A DNA stretch of 22,865 nucleotides from a virus: the IMG/VR virus record IMGVR_UViG_3300027747_001258, positions 1 through 22,865 of that record; one strand, given 5' to 3'. Within the stretch, counting starts at the first letter, position 1, and every line of letters begins with the position of its first letter. This document shows positions 1 through 6,869 of this stretch, one piece after another. The notes beneath the pieces are model-generated. The model made no database searches, was not told the DNA's origin, and saw only the letters and a list, made by a program, of their open reading frames with translations. Made by a program: the position numbers and the translations under genes.

Positions 1-1424
1 GTGATTGGACCTCCGACTGCCCACGCGTTACACGTGCGTGTCGCGGCGCACTTAAAATCTAGTGCTTCGCAGTAGCCAAGATCTGCTTGCTTGATAGCTG
101 CATCAGCATCTACTTGACTTGAGTCTCCTTGTTCTAGTCCTTGTGCGATGCAGTCGAGCATCTTAGGTGTTTGAACAAAAAAGACACAGTTACCGCAGCG
201 ACTAGTCTTTGCCTCTTCAGGAGTTGTTTTCCACTTGTCTGCTTTTTCCTGCCAAAATTCTTCGTTAGGCTCGTTTGGATTCAACGGGCCATAGCCCACG
301 TTGTCAATTGCGTTTTGACGATTCTTTAAGTTAACTTGAATATCCTGAGTCGCGACAGGGCATGCATCACCTTCACCTGCAGCAACGATAACTTCTCCGT
401 CACCGTTATCTGCTCCGTCAACGTTAACTACACCGTCAGGGATAACAGCAAAGCGGCACTTGCCGTCGTCTTCAATAGTAGGTGCGATAATCTTGCAAAC
501 GCCAGGACCGTCATACAGGACACAGTTGACGCACTTAACACCGATCTCCTTGTACTCGTTTTCAGCCGCAGGAGTGTACCCTGCCCAGATGCCTGTCTCG
601 TCTTCGTTAAACTTTCCGTACTTGTCCGCGATCTCTAGTAGAGCTGCTGCAAGATCCTGCTCTTCGGCAACGATAACTCCTGCTGCTTGAAGAGCTTCAA
701 CCCGCTGCTCTTGAAAAGAGAAATACATATCCTGCGAGGTATACTGTCCGTACTCGTCTGCAGACAGACATTGATTACACACACAACCGGAGTCACATAG
801 ACATGTTCCTCCGTCACATCCTGGACATACACAGCCAGCTGGTCCACAAAGTGGGCAGCCGTCTGCGTCGTCCATAAGCTGCTCAACAACAGGAGTGTCT
901 CCTGCGTCTAAAAGTTCAGCAGCTTCAGATTTTCCCGGCATACCGGAATCTGTAGGTGTTAAATATGCGCCAATCTGCCAACGCCACTTCTTGTGCATGT
1001 CATCACGGTCTGCGAGGAAGTTGATAACTCCCTGCTCGTTGTATTTAGCAGCAAGATCAAGGGCTTGTCCGATAACTGCAATCATTACATCGTTAGCTGC
1101 GTAGAGATCTGCTAGCATGGAGAATGGGTCGTCTGTAACGTCCATATCCTGTGTCTGGTTAAGATCAATAAAGTCTTGAAGCTTGTAAGGAGCATCATGA
1201 CCCATCTTTAGCATAAGCTCTGCCGTAGGATCGATAGACTCGTAGAGATCCTCGTAGATCTCTTGGAAAAACTCGTGAAACTCTGCAAAGTCGCGTCCCT
1301 TTACGTTCCAGTGATGGCCGTGCGTCTTAAAGTACATAGTTACTACGCTGCCTAGAACTACAGCAATCGAGCTGCTAAGCTCCGATCTGTCGGTATTAGT
1401 GTCTATGTTTTGATTTTCGTACAT
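1..1424 (-). CDS. Dps/ferritin-like domain fused to cysteine-rich tail (C-terminus beyond window)
   Basis: Start ATG at 1424 follows an AAGGAG ribosome site and lies two bases after the portal stop. The frame stays open for 474 codons to the window edge, so the C-terminus is missing. Residues 15-155 read as a Dps mini-ferritin: HHWNVKG, then a second His 12 residues later, then an IDPTAE helix. H38, H50, D65 and E69 have exactly the spacing of the Dps ferroxidase ligands (His-12-His-15-Asp-4-Glu). Residues 190-219 hold ten cysteines. Two later modules each start with CxNC (C298/C301 and C410/C413) and carry further cysteines at 310, 323, 355, 425, 452, 459 and 465; they look like a duplicated metal or Fe-S binding unit. 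Known: Dps proteins oxidise and store iron and can bind DNA. Inferred: a virion-associated or morphogenesis protein, from its place directly after the portal. Family call fairly sure; role unknown. Confidence 0.8.
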   Translation of the reverse strand, partial: MYENQNIDTNTDRSELSSSIAVVLGSVVTMYFKTHGHHWNVKGRDFAEFHEFFQEIYEDLYESIDPTAELMLKMGHDAPYKLQDFIDLNQTQDMDVTDDPFSMLADLYAANDVMIAVIGQALDLAAKYNEQGVINFLADRDDMHKKWRWQIGAYLTPTDSGMPGKSEAAELLDAGDTPVVEQLMDDADGCPLCGPAGCVCPGCDGGTCLCDSGCVCNQCLSADEYGQYTSQDMYFSFQEQRVEALQAAGVIVAEEQDLAAALLEIADKYGKFNEDETGIWAGYTPAAENEYKEIGVKCVNCVLYDGPGVCKIIAPTIEDDGKCRFAVIPDGVVNVDGADNGDGEVIVAAGEGDACPVATQDIQVNLKNRQNAIDNVGYGPLNPNEPNEEFWQEKADKWKTTPEEAKTSRCGNCVFFVQTPKMLDCIAQGLEQGDSSQVDADAAIKQADLGYCEALDFKCAATRTCNAWAVGGPI

Positions 1425-1426
1425 TG

Positions 1427-3151
1427 CTACGCTCCTTCTTGTAGAGCCGGTGGTAGTGGTGGTTCAGGTGTTGCAGTTGGAGCAGGGGCAACGGGTGTTG
1501 CTTTGTCCAAAATCTGTTGAATCTCTGGAGGTACTGGCGCGGCAGACTCTGCCTGTTGCGCTTCACGCACAGACTTCATAATCTCTGGAGCGATAGCTCC
1601 AATCATGGCCTGGGTAAGCTCTTGTGAAAGAACGCCCTTCTCTACAAGAAGACGAATTGCAAGTTCATTCGCGTCCGGCGCATCGGTAGCTGCAAATCCG
1701 TGAGCGCGACGCCATGCGTCATAGGAGACTGCCATCTTGTCAAAGCCCATGTCAGCATCTGCCGCGCGGTCGTTACGTGTTGAAACTGCGCTTGGGTCAT
1801 ACCAGATGCATACACGGGCTACGTCCTCCTCTACGAAGCCTGCAGCAAGGAGCGCAGGTCGTAGGTAGGCAACTGTAAGAGAATCCGCGATAAGAAGCAT
1901 GAGAGGCTCGATATGCGCCTTGTACAAGTTATCATCGATAGTCTGGGCGTTAGTGTACTTAACGTTTGCTAAACCGGTAATAATATCCTTAGGCACATCA
2001 AGCCCTTGAAGGATACGGTCAAGTACCTTATCGGAGCGATCTGCAAGTGCAGGGTCAAACGAGCGCTCAAACTTAAACTGCTTAATTTTGTCGCCAAGCT
2101 CTGCAGGTCCGCGAATAATAAGTGGAACAACCGCTGAAGCCGAGTCCTCGTCACGAATCGGAGTCGTCATCGCATCCATGAGTTGATCTTCAAACTCGTC
2201 GGCTGCTTCCTCCGCGGTCATGCCAGGATTGAGATCATTCTCGTCATCATACGGATAGTCAGGATCTGGAGACGCGGCAACAGAGAGACCGTCTGGGAGA
2301 TAGAGAGCGCCAGCGTTTAGACGTGAGCGAGCTGTCGCGCGGAACGTACGGTTGAGCAAAAGTAGCTCTGAGCAAAGATCAAGTAGACCGCGTAATGATG
2401 AATCAGCCTCGTCTGAGTAGCGTGGGTGAGCTCTCCAGATACGAGCAACAAACGCTGTGTTAGGAAGTTTAACTCCGTTTGCGCCGGAGCGTGAAGACTG
2501 CGTTCCAATAATGTCGCGGCGTGGAATAACAACGTATGAATTCTTAGAGTCTAGCTGCAACTCGTCTGTTGAGCGAATATCCCAGGACTCCTTAAGTCCT
2601 GAGCCCTTACGCTCGGGGAATTGAACAAGATAGCACTCGCCACTGACTAATAAGTTAAGAGCTGCATCCTTCAAAAGACCAGCTTGTCCGCCATACGCGG
2701 AGCTTAGACGCGCGAGGGCACGTTCAGCTGCGGCCGCGAGACGTGTATCAACTACCTCGCTGATGTTTACAGAGACAGGGTTCTCTCCGGCGTTATCAAT
2801 AGCTCCTGCGTATAAACGGATACGAGATACTACAGATGAAACAAGATTAAAGGCGTACTTGATCTCTCCGATTGCGTCGTAGTATTCCCATGCCTCGGAC
2901 TGCCAGTCGCTGGATCCTCCGGAGCGGCGTTGCTTAAACTTCTCAACTTCGCCCTTGTCGTTAATCTGTAACTGAACTGCGGCGGCTGTAAGAGAGCGAG
3001 GAGCAGAGTAAGGAAGTGCCTGGGCATAGGTCTTGCCGTCAAAAACTACTGTCGCAGGCAGAGTGTTACGAGGCGCCTGTGCGGTGATACGACGAGTACG
3101 GGCAGGGTTGCCTTTAGGCTTCTTACTATTATCCTTAGAGAATAGTCCCAC
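1427..3151 (-). CDS. Portal protein
   Basis: A 574-residue protein of the size expected for a phage portal, the dodecameric ring at the capsid vertex through which DNA is packaged and to which the tail attaches. The N-terminus is basic and Pro/Arg rich. From about residue 85 comes a helical segment (AWEYYDAIGEIKYAFNLVSS), then a central region with repeated Arg/Asp-rich helices and RDDIIG/RIWRAHPRYS-type segments. A helix with DVPKDIITGLANVKYTNAQ at about 390-410 resembles the portal crown/stem part of SPP1-like and actinophage portals. The C-terminus is a Pro/Ala-rich tail. The stop is two bases from the Dps-fusion start, so the two are probably one transcript. The call rests on overall composition, length, this motif and its place on the structural side, not on a catalytic signature. 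Confidence 0.75.
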   Translation of the reverse strand: MGLFSKDNSKKPKGNPARTRRITAQAPRNTLPATVVFDGKTYAQALPYSAPRSLTAAAVQLQINDKGEVEKFKQRRSGGSSDWQSEAWEYYDAIGEIKYAFNLVSSVVSRIRLYAGAIDNAGENPVSVNISEVVDTRLAAAAERALARLSSAYGGQAGLLKDAALNLLVSGECYLVQFPERKGSGLKESWDIRSTDELQLDSKNSYVVIPRRDIIGTQSSRSGANGVKLPNTAFVARIWRAHPRYSDEADSSLRGLLDLCSELLLLNRTFRATARSRLNAGALYLPDGLSVAASPDPDYPYDDENDLNPGMTAEEAADEFEDQLMDAMTTPIRDEDSASAVVPLIIRGPAELGDKIKQFKFERSFDPALADRSDKVLDRILQGLDVPKDIITGLANVKYTNAQTIDDNLYKAHIEPLMLLIADSLTVAYLRPALLAAGFVEEDVARVCIWYDPSAVSTRNDRAADADMGFDKMAVSYDAWRRAHGFAATDAPDANELAIRLLVEKGVLSQELTQAMIGAIAPEIMKSVREAQQAESAAPVPPEIQQILDKATPVAPAPTATPEPPLPPALQEGA

Positions 3152-3190
3152 GTGTTACTCCTCGTCGTTGGCTAACGGAGCGTCGAATCA

Positions 3191-3499
3191 TTACTGATCC
3201 AGGCGCGCAGTTATAAGTCCTGCTATAGCGGACAGGGTAAATATACACCCAATTAGAATAGTTATACTTGGAAATAGAGCGTACGAGAACACAATCGGGA
3301 GCGCAACCCACATCGAGACGCACCAAGGGCATGTAAAGAAATATCCGATTTGAGAAGAGCGCGGAGGCTTACGGTCCCAGATCCAGTCACGGACTGGAGC
3401 TAGGACTTCATCTAAGACGATGAGCCGTGTCAATCGGTAGACGAATAAGGCAAGGATGATTACGTGCAAGACAGACATCTTTTCTATCACTGAGTTCAT
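3191..3499 (-). CDS. Small DUF1360-like membrane protein
   Basis: About 102 residues from the ATG at 3499. This start shares an ATGA with the stop of the upstream gene and has AAAGGA nine bases upstream; a longer in-frame start at 3574 would sit deep inside the neighbour and is rejected. The protein has an N-terminal hydrophobic segment, then FVYRLTRLIVLDEV and a CPWCVSMWVALP motif leading into a second hydrophobic stretch. The pattern RLTRLI followed by CPxCVSxW is typical of DUF1360 membrane proteins, known from Bacillus and many actinophages, with no established function. It probably sits in the host membrane with two or three spanning segments. It belongs to the 3191-4376 overlapping gene string. 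Confidence 0.65.
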   Translation of the reverse strand: MNSVIEKMSVLHVIILALFVYRLTRLIVLDEVLAPVRDWIWDRKPPRSSQIGYFFTCPWCVSMWVALPIVFSYALFPSITILIGCIFTLSAIAGLITARLDQ

Positions 3500-3888
3500 T
3501 CGGTAGGGTCCTTTACTGAGTCCATTGTTATGTAAGGGCTCCAAGATCGCAGTCTGCTGCCGCAGGTTGAGCAACCTTGGGTCTTACGAAACGCTATAAT
3601 CTTCCCTGACTCCATAAGTGCCTGGGAATCCTGTGTCTTACTTCCTGACCAGTTAAAAAGTGAAATTTTCTCGCGAAAGATTAAGCGCGGTCCTTCGTGG
3701 TGATCCGCCGCTATCATGATGATCTGCTCGTTAAAGTTGTTCTCAAGAATCACGACGCGAACACGCTCGAAATACTTGTTGCCGCTAGGCACGTCCTCGC
3801 GGTTTGTCGTCACCGTCATAAAGTCCTGGACGATACCAGGCGCAACCGCAACTATGGTTGCAGGGAAGAAATCATGAAGAACCTTCAT
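3496..3888 (-). CDS. Hypothetical protein with C-terminal CxxC
   Basis: 130 residues; the start at 3888 overlaps the stop of the upstream HTH gene by four bases and the stop overlaps the next start by four bases, so translation is probably coupled in a three-gene string. The N-terminal 90 residues look like a small beta-rich domain (VRVVILENNFNEQIIMIAADH, then RLIFREKISLFNW). The C-terminal part has CSTCGSRLRSW, a single Cys pair followed by basic residues, which could bind zinc together with other ligands or sit in a beta turn. I do not recognise the family and give no function. Its position between a DNA-binding protein and the portal suggests a morphogenesis or packaging accessory role, but that is only context. 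Confidence 0.6.
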   Translation of the reverse strand: MKVLHDFFPATIVAVAPGIVQDFMTVTTNREDVPSGNKYFERVRVVILENNFNEQIIMIAADHHEGPRLIFREKISLFNWSGSKTQDSQALMESGKIIAFRKTQGCSTCGSRLRSWSPYITMDSVKDPTE

Positions 3889-4376
3889 TGTGTAAGTGCC
3901 TTATCTACTCTACGTTTCATCGCACGATAGGTAACTCCTGAAGCACGAGCTAACTCAGACACGGTAACACCTTTGTTGTAGAGAAGTCCTGCGATGCTAG
4001 TAAGCTCCTGATTCGCGGTGAAAGAAACGGATGAAGGATTTGTCCTTGCGCGGAAGCGCCGAGCAACGGGTGACAGGCGCGCGATGTGCAACTGCTCGTG
4101 GAGCGGGATTCCTGGAGACCTTGGACGTTTACGTCTAGACTTTGCCTTGGGCTGAGGCGGGGTAGGGGTCGCGGTGATAAACTCGAACTCAGGCGTATCC
4201 TTGATAACCCAACTGCGAATCGTTGAGCGACGACGCGGTGGCGAGAATGCGTCCGCAATGGACTGAAGGGTCCAGCCTGCATCGTTCAGATCTTTTACAC
4301 GACGCCAGAGTTGCTCCTTAGAGAGGGAGGCTAGGAATTCAGCTTCGCTCTTTGGGAGATCGGGTGTATGCGCCAT
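3885..4376 (-). CDS. Two-HTH DNA-binding protein, possible small terminase
   Basis: 163 residues. Two helix-turn-helix segments are visible: residues about 24-57 (RVKDLNDAGWTLQSIADAF then Arg-rich recognition helix) and about 125-160 (LLYNKGVTVSELARASGVTY). Between them is a Pro/Arg/Lys-rich linker. The layout matches the protein at 12763-13365, including L-x-P-[VL]-A before the second HTH and GVT-x-x-x-LA-x-x-x-GVT in it, so the two look like paralogs. A DNA-binding protein in the packaging region could be the small terminase subunit, which recognises the packaging site, or a late-gene regulator; the sequence does not decide. The start has no Shine-Dalgarno and lies six bases after a TGATACATT box, suggesting a leaderless message. 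The first of a three-gene overlapping string. Confidence 0.7.
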   Translation of the reverse strand: MAHTPDLPKSEAEFLASLSKEQLWRRVKDLNDAGWTLQSIADAFSPPRRRSTIRSWVIKDTPEFEFITATPTPPQPKAKSRRKRPRSPGIPLHEQLHIARLSPVARRFRARTNPSSVSFTANQELTSIAGLLYNKGVTVSELARASGVTYRAMKRRVDKALTQ

Positions 4377-4394
4377 GAGAATAATGTATCATCT

Positions 4395-4445
4395 TTGAAG
4401 ACGAATGTGTACAAACTGCGCTTATAGTAATGTGTACAAACGAAG
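4395..4445 (-). promoter_or_regulatory. Twin 13-bp repeats and promoter ahead of the two-HTH gene
   Basis: The 13-mer AATGTGTACAAAC (plus strand) occurs exactly twice, at 4404-4416 and 4429-4441, 25 bp apart, each containing the palindrome TGTACA. On the minus strand each supplies a TTGTAC that could be a -35 box. A TGATACATT extended -10-like box follows near 4383-4391, just before the ATG at 4376. The repeats may be operator sites for an activator or repressor of the portal-side operon. Confidence 0.5.
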
Positions 4446-4472
4446 CAGAAACAGTACCTTTTGGTTAAAATG

Positions 4473-4538
4473 GCTTGGAGGTGAGAAAGGGTTACGTATA
4501 GGTGTGGGCAGTCCGCGAGTTGTCTCCAAGCTTTTTTT
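4473..4538 (+). ncRNA. Candidate small plus-strand RNA ending in a T-tract
   Basis: GCTTGGAG (4473-4480) pairs perfectly with CTCCAAGC (4524-4531), and seven Ts follow directly on the plus strand, the layout of an intrinsic terminator or terminal stem. A TTAAAAT box lies just upstream at 4465-4471, but no good -35 is visible. It contains no ORF worth calling. If real, it would be transcribed against all the genes of the window. It may also just be a chance long-loop hairpin. Confidence 0.3.
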
Positions 4539-4555
4539 AGTTTGCCTTGTGAAAG

Positions 4556-4596
4556 TAAGAAAGACCAATACTCGTTATAAGTATTGGTCTTCCTTT
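4556..4596 (-). terminator. Terminator after the lysis genes
   Basis: A perfect 12-bp inverted repeat (AAGACCAATACT at 4561-4572 and its complement at 4580-4591) with a 7-nt loop lies just after the stop of the peptidoglycan-binding gene. T-rich sequence follows on the minus strand (CTTTCTTACTTT); the other side also has TTCCTTTT, so it may act in both directions. Confidence 0.75.
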
Positions 4597-4608
4597 TGTG
4601 AAGAAGAT

Positions 4609-5103
4609 CTAGAGTACTACGCGTACGTGTACGTCCCCTTCAAAGATCTTAATAAAGGTATCAGCGTCTACAGAGCCTGTGACGTCCATTCCTTTGTCAG
4701 CCTGGAACTCCTTGATTGAAGCTACAGTCTCATCGCCTAACCAACCATCCTTGTCAGCGTCAGCGTCCTTGTAACCAAGTTCGATGAGTCGACGTTGTAG
4801 ATGATGTACTGTCAATGACTTGCGTGCATAGACATTTTTGTAGATACAGTTAGCAAGGAGTACGTCGTCGACGTCTTCTCCACTGACTGCTTGACTTGGC
4901 TGATATGTAACCTTAGTCTCTTCAATAGCTACAGGTTCAGGCATAGGCTCAGGCATAGGCTCATCAGCAATTACTTGCTCAGGCTCTACGTCAGGAGCTT
5001 GCACTTCTTCCTCAACTACTTCTACAGCTTCATCTTCAGCCACAGCAATATCTTCTGTGTCATCGATGTCGCCCGCAGGTTCGATGTTTGTTTCTTCAGT
5101 CAT
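4609..5103 (-). CDS. Peptidoglycan-binding protein with acidic N-terminus
   Basis: 164 residues. The first ~70 are extremely acidic and Pro rich, with a MPEPMPEPV repeat, and are probably disordered. Residues about 93-155 form a PG_binding_1-type domain: LTVHHLQRRLIELGY, then DGWLGDETVASIKEFQ and GMDVTGSVDADTF, the usual three-helix pattern of cell-wall-binding modules in endolysins. No catalytic domain is present, so on its own it should target, not cut, cell wall. It follows the lytic transglycosylase by 26 bases, so the two may form a two-part lysin, or it may be a virion or tail protein with wall affinity. The Shine-Dalgarno is weak (AGGA about 15 bases upstream). A strong terminator follows it. 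Confidence 0.75.
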   Translation of the reverse strand: MTEETNIEPAGDIDDTEDIAVAEDEAVEVVEEEVQAPDVEPEQVIADEPMPEPMPEPVAIEETKVTYQPSQAVSGEDVDDVLLANCIYKNVYARKSLTVHHLQRRLIELGYKDADADKDGWLGDETVASIKEFQADKGMDVTGSVDADTFIKIFEGDVHVRVVL

Positions 5104-5129
5104 GTGAATACTATATTCCTATCTTGTGA

Positions 5130-5702
5130 TTATGACTTAGGGTATTGGGTTATCCACAAGGTCACCGCAGGCTCTGCCGCAGATCCATCGTAGGCATTAG
5201 GACCTAAGCCCCATGAACCCCAGTCCTTACCTCCAGCAGTCATGTAGTAAGCAGCCTTAGCGTTTGCTACAGGGTCAAGTAGATCAGCATGTTTAGTGAT
5301 GCCTACCCTGTCCTGAAACTTAGCTAGACGGTCTACGCCTAGACTACCGATCATGTTGATTTGGAATAGGCCGTATGAATTGTCGCCAGTGCTGGCGTTC
5401 ACGTTGTGAGAAGTGGGATGTCCACGTGACTCACGCATGGCAACTGCCCATGCAGTCTTGAGAGCCTTGCCCTCAAAGCCAACAGCCGCAAGCAGCTCTA
5501 CAAGCTCTTGGCTTGTTAGCTCTACCGCGTTCTTATATTTAACTAGTGGGTCTACCACGACAGGCGCGGTAACCATTAGTTCTTTTGTATTGATGTCGTC
5601 GGCGTAGCTGCTCACCATAGTGAGCGAGAATACACCAATTGTTAGTGCCGTAATATAGGCTACGGTCGACATTGCTATTCCACGTATTGTGAGTTTTTGC
5701 AA
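5130..5702 (-). CDS. Lytic transglycosylase (SLT/lysozyme-like) with signal peptide
   Basis: 190 residues from a TTG at 5702, preceded by AAGGAGG ten bases upstream; the frame is closed by a TAA at 5718-5720. An ATG ten codons in is an alternative with a poorer ribosome site. Residues 11-34 form a signal peptide or anchor (hydrophobic stretch, then SSYADD). The catalytic domain spans about 65-180: AVAMRESRG with catalytic Glu91, then GDNSYGLFQINM at 106-117, the hallmark of soluble lytic transglycosylases that cleave the MurNAc-GlcNAc bond. The end is NAYDGSAAEPAVTLW. Together with the upstream holin candidate and downstream wall-binding protein this is the lysis cassette. The signal sequence suggests export by the host Sec system, not holin pores alone. 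Confidence 0.85.
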   Translation of the reverse strand: MQKLTIRGIAMSTVAYITALTIGVFSLTMVSSYADDINTKELMVTAPVVVDPLVKYKNAVELTSQELVELLAAVGFEGKALKTAWAVAMRESRGHPTSHNVNASTGDNSYGLFQINMIGSLGVDRLAKFQDRVGITKHADLLDPVANAKAAYYMTAGGKDWGSWGLGPNAYDGSAAEPAVTLWITQYPKS

Positions 5703-5838
5703 CGCTAGTTCGCCTCCTTAGGTCGGGGATGGGACAACCCATTGAGTTTCCAATGAGCTTCTTGCTACCGCTATGCTTCTCAAGCTCGCGCTTGTCCTCT
5801 ACCGCTTGCATAGGGCCGGAGATAAAAAGGGATAACAT
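5539..5838 (-). CDS. Small ORF overlapping the transglycosylase start
   Basis: The ATG at 5838 has GACGAAAGGA seven bases upstream, the same leader used by many genes in this window, which argues that translation starts here. The first ~45 codons (5838-5703) are free of any other gene and encode a short hydrophobic start, then a charged stretch (AVEDKRELEKHSGSKK) and IGNSMGCPIPDLRRR. The remaining ~55 codons lie over the transglycosylase in another frame and have no coding character of their own. Either the product really ends as a long overlap, or the shared part is incidental. I do not recognise the protein. Its place between holin candidate and transglycosylase suggests a lysis accessory. 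Confidence 0.4.
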   Translation of the reverse strand: MLSLFISGPMQAVEDKRELEKHSGSKKLIGNSMGCPIPDLRRRTSVAKTHNTWNSNVDRSLYYGTNNWCILAHYGEQLRRRHQYKRTNGYRACRGRPTS

Positions 5839-5865
5839 TGTTAGTCCTTTCGTCTCTCCGTAGTA

Positions 5866-5899
5866 GGCTGTTTGCCTGGTGTTAATAATACCACATAGA
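5866..5899 (-). promoter_or_regulatory. Possible promoter for the lysis genes
   Basis: On the minus strand TGTGGTATTATTAACA lies about 40 bases before the ATG at 5838. TGGTATTAT fits an extended -10 box, and the upstream sequence is T rich, with no clear -35. It follows the terminator at 5898-5926 directly. Confidence 0.4.
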
Positions 5900-5926
5900 A
5901 AGAGAAACAGGCACCCGTAGGTGCCC
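5898..5926 (-). terminator. Terminator after the holin candidate
   Basis: GGCACC (5910-5915) and GGTGCC (5920-5925) form a 6-bp GC-rich stem with a 4-nt loop, extendable by a G-T pair, followed on the minus strand by TGTTTCTCTTTCT. Located 20 bases after the stop at 5946. Confidence 0.65.
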
Positions 5927-5945
5927 GTTACCCGCTACTTTTTTG

Positions 5946-6116
5946 CTATACGGTCTGAGCTAGCCCAGCCCAGGCAATCGCAGATAACCCTAGGGCTAAG
6001 GCAAGGACGCCTTTATCCGGGGTTAGAAGCGCAGTGAGTATGGACAGGATGGAAAGGACAGCTGATATAACAGCAGGCCAAATTAGGCTCTGCAGTGTAA
6101 GCATTAGTCTATCCAT
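5946..6116 (-). CDS. Small two-helix membrane protein, holin candidate
   Basis: A 56-residue protein found by reading the spacer. Start ATG at 6116 lies three bases after the stop of the HTH gene, with AAGG about eleven bases upstream. The sequence has two hydrophobic stretches, residues about 10-30 (SLIWPAVISAVLSILSILTA) and 37-55 (VLALALGLSAIAWAGLA), joined by a short turn with TPDKG. That is the layout of small class II-type holins, which form pores in the host inner membrane to time lysis. The next genes downstream are the lysis ORF and transglycosylase, which supports the reading. It lacks a charged C-terminal tail, which many holins have. Small two-helix membrane proteins without holin function also exist, so the role is inferred. 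Confidence 0.65.
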   Translation of the reverse strand: MDRLMLTLQSLIWPAVISAVLSILSILTALLTPDKGVLALALGLSAIAWAGLAQTV

Positions 6117-6119
6117 GGA

Positions 6120-6305
6120 TTACTTGACCTTACGGGTTTTACCCTTGAGTCTATCGGAGGTATTGCGAATAGGAGTCCCCGAGTCCGCGATGAGCTTACG
6201 AGCCTTACCGTATGTGATTGATAGCTCTTTAGCTACTTCGTCTACAGACTTCCCTGCGCTATAGAGCGCGGCTGCTTGGTTTGGTGTAACTGTTGCTGTT
6301 GTCAT
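6120..6305 (-). CDS. Small helix-turn-helix protein
   Basis: 61 residues with one helix-turn-helix at about 10-42: AAALYSAGKSVDEVAKELS, then ITYGKARKLIADSG as the recognition helix. A basic C-terminal tail (RLKGKTRKVK) would contact the DNA backbone. The start has GAGAGGA seven bases upstream. The layout is that of small phage HTH proteins used as transcriptional regulators or DNA-binding accessories; no target can be named. It sits directly before the holin candidate and is probably cotranscribed with it, so it may regulate lysis timing, although that is only context. Confidence 0.7.
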   Translation of the reverse strand: MTTATVTPNQAAALYSAGKSVDEVAKELSITYGKARKLIADSGTPIRNTSDRLKGKTRKVK

Positions 6306-6372
6306 TGTTTTCCTCTCGTATGTACGTAATCACACTGTATGATTATGCATTTAATTGAGCGTATGGTACTGC

Positions 6373-6825
6373 TCAAGATTTCTTGCTCTTTACAGGCTTT
6401 GGCGGGATCTTCCCATGCTTGTCGCAAAGGGAACGTCCATTCCACGGTCCACGTGGTTTTATGTTGTTATCGCAGTCTGTGCCGTAACCAGCTGCGTCAC
6501 ATTTAATTTTAGTTCCTTGAGTAAAGTTATTGACCAGCGAAACGATTGCCCGCTTGACAATAGAGCTATCAACCGCAAATCCATTTTCCTGGTGGCATGA
6601 CCAACACAGGTATTCGTTTCTGCGATGTGATGGATCTCGGACTGCGTTTCCCGCTCCACATTTATCACACGGCGTAACCCTTTTTACAGTTCTTGCTTTG
6701 TCCCTGTAGTGCTCTGCACAGAGTAGTTGTTCACCACACTCGTAGACGAGAACGTTTTGTTCTCCGCATTGCTGGCAGTTGTCGTAGACGTATATCTTGT
6801 CTCGCTGGACGGTTCCCTGTGTCAT
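6373..6825 (-). CDS. Multi zinc-ribbon protein
   Basis: 150 residues with at least three cysteine pairs: CQQC at about 17-20, later C...CAEH, CDKC at about 52-55 paired with CWSC around 75, and a C-terminal module of the form CDAAGYGTDC ... SLCDKHGK with a basic tail (PPKPVKSKKS). The spacing suggests two to three zinc-binding knuckles. Such multi-ribbon proteins are common among phage early proteins and may bind nucleic acid or host RNA polymerase, but I do not recognise a defined family. The C-terminal CxGYGTxC followed by a CxKH pair recurs in actinophage small proteins. Start chosen at the ATG at 6825; no strong Shine-Dalgarno is visible. Confidence 0.65.
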   Translation of the reverse strand: MTQGTVQRDKIYVYDNCQQCGEQNVLVYECGEQLLCAEHYRDKARTVKRVTPCDKCGAGNAVRDPSHRRNEYLCWSCHQENGFAVDSSIVKRAIVSLVNNFTQGTKIKCDAAGYGTDCDNNIKPRGPWNGRSLCDKHGKIPPKPVKSKKS

Positions 6826-6869
6826 AGCTAGATCCTAATCCTTATTCGGTATCTTGTAAACTATTAACC

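Noticed and set aside
141-1104. Several plus-strand and minus-strand ORFs of 60-100 codons at the left edge
   Set aside because: They are shadows of the open 474-codon minus-strand frame of the Dps fusion, which has proper family motifs and a good ribosome site.
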